From: Tessaracoccus sp. MC1865
GTDB taxonomy: Bacteria > Actinomycetota > Actinomycetes > Propionibacteriales > Propionibacteriaceae
DNA length: 64,000 nucleotides
Reading direction: 5' to 3'
Assembly: GCF_017815535.1 (NCBI RefSeq)
Contig: NZ_CP072596.1
Coordinates: 992,001-1,056,000 of the forward strand
Part shown: in pieces, positions 57,923-64,000 of the stretch
Position numbering within the stretch: the first letter of the stretch is position 1
Layout: each line of letters opens with the position of its first letter
Position numbers and translations under genes: made by a program
Notes under the pieces: generated by a model
What the model saw: the letters and a program-made list of their open reading frames with translations, nothing else
Databases searched by the model: none
What the model was told of the DNA's origin: nothing

Positions 57923-58441
57923 ATGTTTGATCCCGTGAAGATCTACGCGGACGAGTTCGCCCGGGTCCTCGAGCCGGGGGAACGCATCGTGGCTGCGCCG
58001 TACGTCGCCTACATGGCGGGCAGCGAGCAGACCGGCCCCGAGGACAATGTCGTCACGTTCGACATCATCGACGGTTTGACCGTGCCCCGGTGGAACCGGG
58101 CCGCCGAGTCAGCCATCTCCGGCCTGACGCTGAACGGCTCGCAGGCATCCCTGGCCGCCGACGTGGCGCGGGCTTTCGACGGACACGCCCACCTGGTGTT
58201 GACCGACGCGCGGGTGCTCGCCGTCGACCTGCCGGTGAACGGCACCCCCGTCGTCAAGGGCGCCTGGCCGCTCGATGCGGTGGCGGAGATCCGGCACGAC
58301 CCACGGCTGGGGCAGCACGGCCGGCTGCGGCTCACGATGTCGGACGGCTCGATGGTGCGGCTCGTCGCAGGCCTGTTCTTCTGGCGGCGCGCCCAGCGGC
58401 TCGTCACGGCGTGGCGTGAGCTTGTCGGCCTCCCGCGGTAA
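57923..58441 (+). CDS. Hypothetical protein, PH-like fold
   Basis: A 172-residue soluble protein. The second half (HLVLTDARVLAVDL, then PLDAVAEIRHDPRLGQHG and RLRLTMSDGSMVRLV) alternates strands as in bacterial PH-like domains and ends in a helix with Trp-Arg. No signal peptide. GGAAGG precedes the ATG. Convergent with the YbaB-like gene. Function unknown. Confidence 0.65.
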   Translation: MFDPVKIYADEFARVLEPGERIVAAPYVAYMAGSEQTGPEDNVVTFDIIDGLTVPRWNRAAESAISGLTLNGSQASLAADVARAFDGHAHLVLTDARVLAVDLPVNGTPVVKGAWPLDAVAEIRHDPRLGQHGRLRLTMSDGSMVRLVAGLFFWRRAQRLVTAWRELVGLPR

Positions 58442-58450
58442 CAGGCTGCG

Positions 58451-59080
58451 CTAGCTGAGCTTGCGCAGGATCTCGTTGAGCTGGTCGTCGACGGCGGTGA
58501 GGCGTCCTTCCAGGGCAGTCATGTCCGTGTCGAAGTGGCTGAGCAGCTTGTCCAGGGTTTCGCTGAGCGGCTGGGCGTCGTCGCGCCCCACCTGCGACGA
58601 GGCGAGCGCCCGGTTCGCGGCCGCGGGCACCTGGGCAAGGGTCTCCGGCCGCACGTCCTGTACGTAGCAGGCCGTGAGACGGCGCGTCCTCGCGTCGACC
58701 TGAATGACCACCGCGCCGTCGTCAGAGGCTCCTTCGAAGGTGCGCAGCACGTCTCCCACCGGAGGCGCATCGTCGTCGGGCAGCACCCCCGTCTCGAACA
58801 CCGCCCGGAGTTGCGGGGAGAGCAGGCTGCCGGATTCGACGCGGCTCTCGATGTCGCGCTCGGCGTTGGCCAGTGCGTCGTTGATGGCCTGCACGAGGGC
58901 CGTCCCGGCCTGGGCAGGCCGCTCCACGGGCCCGGCGTCGGTGGACAGCACCGACAGGCCGCCGTCGACGACGGCCGTGGCCGAGCCGTCCTGGCTGTGG
59001 CCGGTGTAGGTGGCCTCGGCGAGTGCCATCAGTTCCCTCAACTGGGGGCTGTCGAGAGCATCGCGTGGGAAATCAGACAT
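58451..59080 (-). CDS. YbaB/EbfC-like protein of a T7SS-type cassette (tentative)
   Basis: A 209-residue protein. Residues about 10-85 follow the YbaB/EbfC layout: short helix, ATYTGHSQDGSATAVVDGGL strand pair, then a helix with ALVQAINDALANAERDIE. The second half is acidic and ends in a coiled coil. YbaB-like proteins often sit next to WXG100 genes in actinobacteria. It diverges from an EspC-like and a WXG-like gene. DNA binding is not shown. Confidence 0.5.
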   Translation of the reverse strand: MSDFPRDALDSPQLRELMALAEATYTGHSQDGSATAVVDGGLSVLSTDAGPVERPAQAGTALVQAINDALANAERDIESRVESGSLLSPQLRAVFETGVLPDDDAPPVGDVLRTFEGASDDGAVVIQVDARTRRLTACYVQDVRPETLAQVPAAANRALASSQVGRDDAQPLSETLDKLLSHFDTDMTALEGRLTAVDDQLNEILRKLS

Positions 59081-59121
59081 GAGGGAATTGAAGCATGACC
59101 AGGGGTGGACCCGGCGTGACG

Positions 59122-59127
59122 TACGTT
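59122..59127 (+). promoter_or_regulatory. -10 element of the EspC-like/WXG-like operon, leaderless type
   Basis: TACGTT, then 6 bases, then GTG at 59134. It supports this start over the ATG at 59095, which lies upstream of the hexamer. Confidence 0.5.
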
Positions 59128-59133
59128 AGGCCG

Positions 59134-59460
59134 GTGACAGATTTCGCTGTGAGTTACCCGGACCTACGCGCCGCCGGAGAGCGTTTCGGCGAGATGCACG
59201 CCACAGCCAGTGACCAGGTGTCGACGCTGGGCTCGGTGCAGCTGACCCAGGCAGACTTCGGACGCGTCCCATGGTTGCAGACGCGCATCTTCGAGTCCTT
59301 CCAGGAGCACACCGCCGAGTGCACCACCGTCCTGCAGGAACTGGCTGACGTGCTGGGCTCCACGTCGGATGGGCTCCAGTTGTCCGCGGAGTCGTACGAG
59401 GCGATCGACACCGCCGCCACGGAGGCCATCAACAACTTCTTCGGGGAGGCCGGGCAGTGA
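59134..59460 (+). CDS. EspC/WXG100-like small helical protein
   Basis: A 108-residue helical protein beginning VTDFAVSYPDLRAAGERF, with FGRVPWL at the turn position and a second helix ending SYEAIDTAATEAINNFFGEAG, the pattern of EspC-type T7SS secretion-associated proteins. No strict WXG motif. It overlaps the next gene by ATGA. Together with that gene it resembles the small-partner/large-substrate pairs of ESX systems. Confidence 0.65.
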   Translation: MTDFAVSYPDLRAAGERFGEMHATASDQVSTLGSVQLTQADFGRVPWLQTRIFESFQEHTAECTTVLQELADVLGSTSDGLQLSAESYEAIDTAATEAINNFFGEAGQ

Positions 59461-60326
59461 CCGAGTACAACAACTCCCTGGACTCCTGGTACCAGCAGTG
59501 CCCCTGGCCCGTGCAGCAGGTGCTCGAATGGCCCTACCAGAAGACCTCTGAGGCGCTGCGCTGGATCACGGGCGATCCCAACAGGGTCGCCGGCTACGCG
59601 CCCACCTACGACGCCATCGCCCAACGGGTACAGCAGCTTGGGGCGGAGGTGGAATCGGCGCGGGCCGGCATCGGGATGTGGGATGGCCAGGCACGGATGG
59701 CGTTCGACGCGAAGATGCGGCAGGTGCGGCAGAATCTCGAGTCGCTGGCGCCGGCGATCTCGCAGACGCAGGAGATCCTGCGCTCGGCCGCGGAGACCAG
59801 CGTCAGCTGCGCCAACCTGATCTTGGACATCATCCGCGGGGTCATCGAGTTCCTGGTGTCATCCCTGGCGGTGGCGGGGGCGTTGGCCGTCTTCACCGCC
59901 GGCGCGTCCGCAGTCGCCTGGGTCGCCGCGAACCTGGCCAAGGGTGCGCAGGCGTTGGCCACTGTGCTGAAGGGGGTCGAGCGGGCCGCCAAGGTGCTCC
60001 AGGCGCTGGCACGTGCCCTGACGAAGATTCAGGCCGTGATGAAGAAGGTCGCCGACGTCCTCAAGGCCATCCGCGAGCTGTTCCTGGCCATCCAGAAGGC
60101 CAAGAAGGGCGCCGGGCTGGTGGACAAGGCACTGCTCACCGCGCTGGCCGCCCCCATCAAGATCCCCACCACCCTGGCGGGCAACGCCGCGCTCGGCGGA
60201 GTCAGCGCCGTGACGGGGGTGCCGGGCCTGTCCATGCCCGGCGGCGTCGGCGAGGTGCTCAACGCCGGAGGTGACGCCACCGACGCCGTCGGAAGTTCCA
60301 ACGAGGCGGTGGGTGCCGCCCGCTGA
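59457..60326 (+). CDS. WXG-domain protein with hydrophobic helix region
   Basis: A 289-residue protein. Residues about 45-125 are a helical hairpin with the turn MWDG (residues 75-78), a WXG-type motif. Then come a hydrophobic segment (about 128-165), a Lys/Ala-rich amphipathic helix region (about 165-225) and a Gly/Ala-rich tail. There is no Sec signal peptide or enzyme motif. The hydrophobic part suggests membrane insertion after export. The upstream EspC-like protein is the probable partner. Confidence 0.65.
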   Translation: MTEYNNSLDSWYQQCPWPVQQVLEWPYQKTSEALRWITGDPNRVAGYAPTYDAIAQRVQQLGAEVESARAGIGMWDGQARMAFDAKMRQVRQNLESLAPAISQTQEILRSAAETSVSCANLILDIIRGVIEFLVSSLAVAGALAVFTAGASAVAWVAANLAKGAQALATVLKGVERAAKVLQALARALTKIQAVMKKVADVLKAIRELFLAIQKAKKGAGLVDKALLTALAAPIKIPTTLAGNAALGGVSAVTGVPGLSMPGGVGEVLNAGGDATDAVGSSNEAVGAAR

Positions 60327-60331
60327 CCGCG

Positions 60332-61684
60332 TCAGAGGTTCGTGACGATCGGTGCGGCCTGGTACGGGTTGGTCGTCACATCGCCGGCGGCGTCCAGGAT
60401 GACGGTCTCCAGCGCCGGGTCTCCCTTCGAGATCCGCAGGGCGGACAGCGGCAACTCAGCCAGTGATTCGCGGTGGCGGCGACGGGCGTCGTCGAGCGTG
60501 GCGTGGTGCACCAGCTTTCCGTCCTGGTAGATGGGCACCAGGAGTTCGCGGTCGTTGCCGTCGTTGACCGGCGGGGTGCCCAGCCCGATCACCTCGGATT
60601 CGGCCCGCCCGTCGGAGCCCAGCCGGCGCATGGCGAACTTGCGGCCGCCCAGAGTGTTCTTGCCCTTGGACTTCTTACCGACCGGCACCCACGGGGCGTC
60701 GGGCGCCTCGGATTCAGCGCGGGCCACCAGCTTGTAGACGAAGCCGCACGTGGGGTGGCCGGAGCCGGTCACCAGCGACGTGCCGACGCCGTAACCGTCG
60801 ACGGGGGAGCCCTGCAACTGCGCGATCTGCCATTCGTCGAGGTCTGAGGTGACCATGATCTTCGTGGCGGTGGCGCCGAGGTCGTCGAGGAGGTCTCGCG
60901 CCTGGCGGGCCATGATGGCGAGATCGCCGGAATCCAGGCGGATGGACCCGAGCCGGCCTTCCGTCAGCTCGACGCCCAGCCGGATGGCGGCCTCGACGTC
61001 GTAGGTGTCGACGAGCAGCGTGGTGTTGTCGCCCAGCGTGGCCAGTTGGGCGCGGAACGCGTCCTCTTCCGTGTCGTGCAGCAGCGTGAACGAGTGGGCG
61101 GCGGTGCCGATCGTCGGGATGCCGTGGGTGCGGCCCGCCTCGAGGTTCGACGTGGATGCGAAGCCCGCCACGTATGCGGCCCGGGCGGCGGCGACGGCTG
61201 AATATTCCTGCGTTCGGCGGGCGCCCATTTCCGCGCAGGACCGGTTGCCGGCCATCGCGGTCATCCGTGAAGCGGCGGCGGCGATGGCGGAATCGTGGTT
61301 GTAGATGCTGAGCAGGACGGTCTCCAGGAGCACCGCCTCGGCGAAGGTGCCCTCGACCGACAGGACGGGGGAGCCCGGGAAGTACACCTCTCCCTCGGGA
61401 TAGCCCCAGATGTCGCCGGTGAACCGGTAGGTGGCGAGGTACTCGGCCAACTCGTCGTGGATGATGTTCTTCCCCAACAGGAAGCTGAGCTCTTCGTCGC
61501 CGAAGCGGAAGTTCTCGATGGCATCGATGGCGCGCCCCAGGCCGGCCACGACGCCGTAGCGGCGACCTTCGGGGAGGCGACGGGTGAACAGGTCGAACAG
61601 ACTCCGCCGCTGCGCGGTGCCGGCGTTCATCGCCGCCTGCACCATCGTCAGCTCGTAATGATCGGTCAGCAGGGCTGTGGTCAT
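60332..61684 (-). CDS. pncB: Nicotinate phosphoribosyltransferase
   Basis: A 450-residue enzyme making nicotinate mononucleotide from nicotinate and PRPP for NAD salvage. [17 protein letters not shown] is the usual N-terminus, [19 protein letters not shown] and [14 protein letters not shown] are PRTase active-site regions, and [11 protein letters not shown] closes the phosphate site. TACGCT lies 7 bases before the ATG. Gene order pncB-clpS-DUF2017 matches M. tuberculosis Rv1330c to Rv1332. Confidence 0.94.
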   Translation of the reverse strand: MTTALLTDHYELTMVQAAMNAGTAQRRSLFDLFTRRLPEGRRYGVVAGLGRAIDAIENFRFGDEELSFLLGKNIIHDELAEYLATYRFTGDIWGYPEGEVYFPGSPVLSVEGTFAEAVLLETVLLSIYNHDSAIAAAASRMTAMAGNRSCAEMGARRTQEYSAVAAARAAYVAGFASTSNLEAGRTHGIPTIGTAAHSFTLLHDTEEDAFRAQLATLGDNTTLLVDTYDVEAAIRLGVELTEGRLGSIRLDSGDLAIMARQARDLLDDLGATATKIMVTSDLDEWQIAQLQGSPVDGYGVGTSLVTGSGHPTCGFVYKLVARAESEAPDAPWVPVGKKSKGKNTLGGRKFAMRRLGSDGRAESEVIGLGTPPVNDGNDRELLVPIYQDGKLVHHATLDDARRRHRESLAELPLSALRISKGDPALETVILDAAGDVTTNPYQAAPIVTNL

Positions 61685-61691
61685 GCGCTTC

Positions 61692-61697
61692 AGCGTA
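61692..61697 (-). promoter_or_regulatory. -10 element of pncB, leaderless type
   Basis: TACGCT, then 7 bases, then ATG at 61684 on the minus strand. Confidence 0.45.
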
Positions 61698-61714
61698 GTG
61701 GCAGAGTAGGGGGC

Positions 61715-62008
61715 ATGAGCCAAGCACCAGCAGGAGGGGTTGAGGTCGTCGAGCAACCCACGGAGTCGCCGTTGAGCGCCGCGCCGTGGGTCACCATCGT
61801 GTGGGATGACCCGGTCAACCTGATGAGCTACGTCACCTACGTGTTCCAGGAGTACTTCAAGTACCCGTTGGAGAAGGCGGAGGAGCTCATGCTGCGCGTG
61901 CACCACGAAGGCAAAGCTGTGGTCTCCAGCGGCAACCGAGAAGCCATGGAACGCGACGTGCTGGCCATGCAGGGGTACAACCTGTGGGCCACGATGGAGC
62001 AGTCGTGA
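61715..62008 (+). CDS. clpS: ATP-dependent Clp protease adaptor ClpS
   Basis: A 97-residue N-end rule adaptor delivering substrates to ClpC/Clp[20 protein letters not shown] is the signature with the conserved Asp-Asp/Asn pocket; the two HH in [11 protein letters not shown] are also family residues. An N-terminal tail of about 25 residues enters the unfoldase. AGGGGG precedes the ATG. Divergent from pncB; overlaps DUF2017 by GTGA. Confidence 0.94.
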   Translation: MSQAPAGGVEVVEQPTESPLSAAPWVTIVWDDPVNLMSYVTYVFQEYFKYPLEKAEELMLRVHHEGKAVVSSGNREAMERDVLAMQGYNLWATMEQS

Positions 62009-62601
62009 CCCTGGAGCCTGAGGACATCGTCTGGGAATTCGACGGCGCGGACGGCCGCGACAAGGGGCTGGCCTCCATGGTGCGGTTCTACACCCAGCAC
62101 CTGGAGGAGCTCCTCCCCGCCGAGAGCGACGACCCGTTCGAGCAGATCGTCGCCGACATGTCCGACGACCCCACCAACCGCATGCTCGCCAACCCCCGCC
62201 TCGCCCGGCTGTTCCCGGCCGCGCTGGGCGACGCGAAGCAGACGGACGAGTTCTGGCGCGACTCCATCCACGCCCAGACGAGGGCGCGGATCGAGGCGGC
62301 CCAAGTGGTCGTCGACAATCTGGACGCCTACCACGACTACATCCCGGTGACGCTCGGCGCGGTCGACGACTGGGCCCGGACCCTGGGCGCGCTGCGGCTG
62401 TTCTGGTGGGCGGAACTGGCCGGCACCGAGCGGCTGGCCCGGCCGACGCCGGCGGTCGCCTCCGCGAATCCCGGCCTGGTGGACCTCGTCGAATGGCTGG
62501 GTTACATCCTGGAGGACCTCATCGACTCGCGGGAGCGCTGCCTGCGCACCGGGTCGGTGTACGACCCCGACGATTACGAACCATTGACAGGCCCGGACGC
62601 C

Positions 62602-62604
<3 letters not shown>
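62005..62604 (+). CDS. DUF2017 family protein
   Basis: A 199-residue helical protein with the DUF2017 layout: a short N-terminal strand (VWEFDG), then [20 protein letters not shown] and the C-terminal [20 protein letters not shown]. Always next to clpS in actinobacteria; function unknown. GTG 62005 overlaps the clpS stop (GTGA). Its TAG stop forms the first half of the -10 hexamer of the next gene. Confidence 0.88.

Positions 62605-64000
<1,396 letters not shown>

Overview
This window is chromosomal DNA from a high-GC Gram-positive actinobacterium. The evidence is a WhiB2-type regulator, DivIVA-like coiled-coil proteins, two LytR-CpsA-Psr (LCP) wall ligases, a three-subunit succinate dehydrogenase, an acyl-CoA carboxylase with an epsilon subunit, and many DUF families typical of actinobacteria. 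Long stretches keep the gene order I remember from Mycobacterium tuberculosis: phosphosugar mutase-PNP-lpdA (Rv3303c to Rv3308), accA3/maf/accE/accD/birA/PH-domain/purK/purE (Rv3275c to Rv3285), LCP/TIGR03089/manC/whiB2/Rv3259/Rv3258c/pmm/Rv3256c/sahH (Rv3248c to Rv3268), and pncB-clpS-DUF2017 (Rv1330c to Rv1332). There are no mycolate genes, but there is pyruvate formate-lyase, propionyl-CoA carboxylase and SdhCAB. I therefore infer a fermentative member of the Propionibacteriaceae (Tessaracoccus-like); this is inference, not a database match.

Layout. 0-3 kb: a tightly overlapping minus-strand operon that looks like a type VII secretion (T7SS) substrate cassette, consisting of a small EspC-like protein, a WXG-like domain fused to an alpha/beta-hydrolase, an EspG-like protein and a lipoprotein cut by the window edge. 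3-6.2 kb: pyruvate formate-lyase split by one in-frame stop codon into a 699-residue body and an 83-residue glycyl-radical subunit, followed by its activase. 6.4-12.3 kb: metG, sdhCAB and a P-loop kinase. 12.4-19.4 kb: a membrane coiled-coil protein, a DUF2207 protein, an orphan LuxR-type regulator, a phosphosugar mutase, a purine nucleoside phosphorylase and a quinone-reductase-type LpdA. 19.5-29.4 kb: an acyl-CoA synthetase, the biotin-dependent carboxylase subunits with BirA, MscS, and Maf. 29.4-31.6 kb: PH-domain protein, purK, purE. 31.6-46.6 kb: envelope genes (DUF3352, two LCP proteins, two family-2 glycosyltransferases, two coiled-coil scaffold proteins, GDP-mannose synthesis, WhiB2). 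46.6-52.3 kb: mannose-phosphate, dehydroquinase and S-adenosylhomocysteine hydrolase cluster. 52.3-58.4 kb: MFS transporter, membrane Ser/Thr kinase, RDD protein, malQ. 58.4-60.3 kb: a second T7SS-like substrate cassette. 60.3-64 kb: pncB, clpS, DUF2017 and a tyrosine phenol-lyase running off the end.

How the genes fit together. PFL, SdhCAB (which can run as fumarate reductase in propionibacteria), the propionyl-CoA carboxylase and the acyl-CoA synthetase suggest mixed-acid/propionate metabolism. ManB/ManC, the glycosyltransferases and the LCP proteins would make, polymerise and attach wall glycans, with the DivIVA-like proteins as likely spatial scaffolds.

Two sequence-level patterns recur. 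First, at least 22 genes have a TANNNT hexamer ending exactly 6 or 7 bases before an ATG/GTG, which indicates leaderless transcription. Second, in five of these the TAG stop codon of the upstream gene is itself the first half of that hexamer. No rRNA, tRNA, insertion sequence or CRISPR array was seen, and no stretch over 300 bases lacks a gene.
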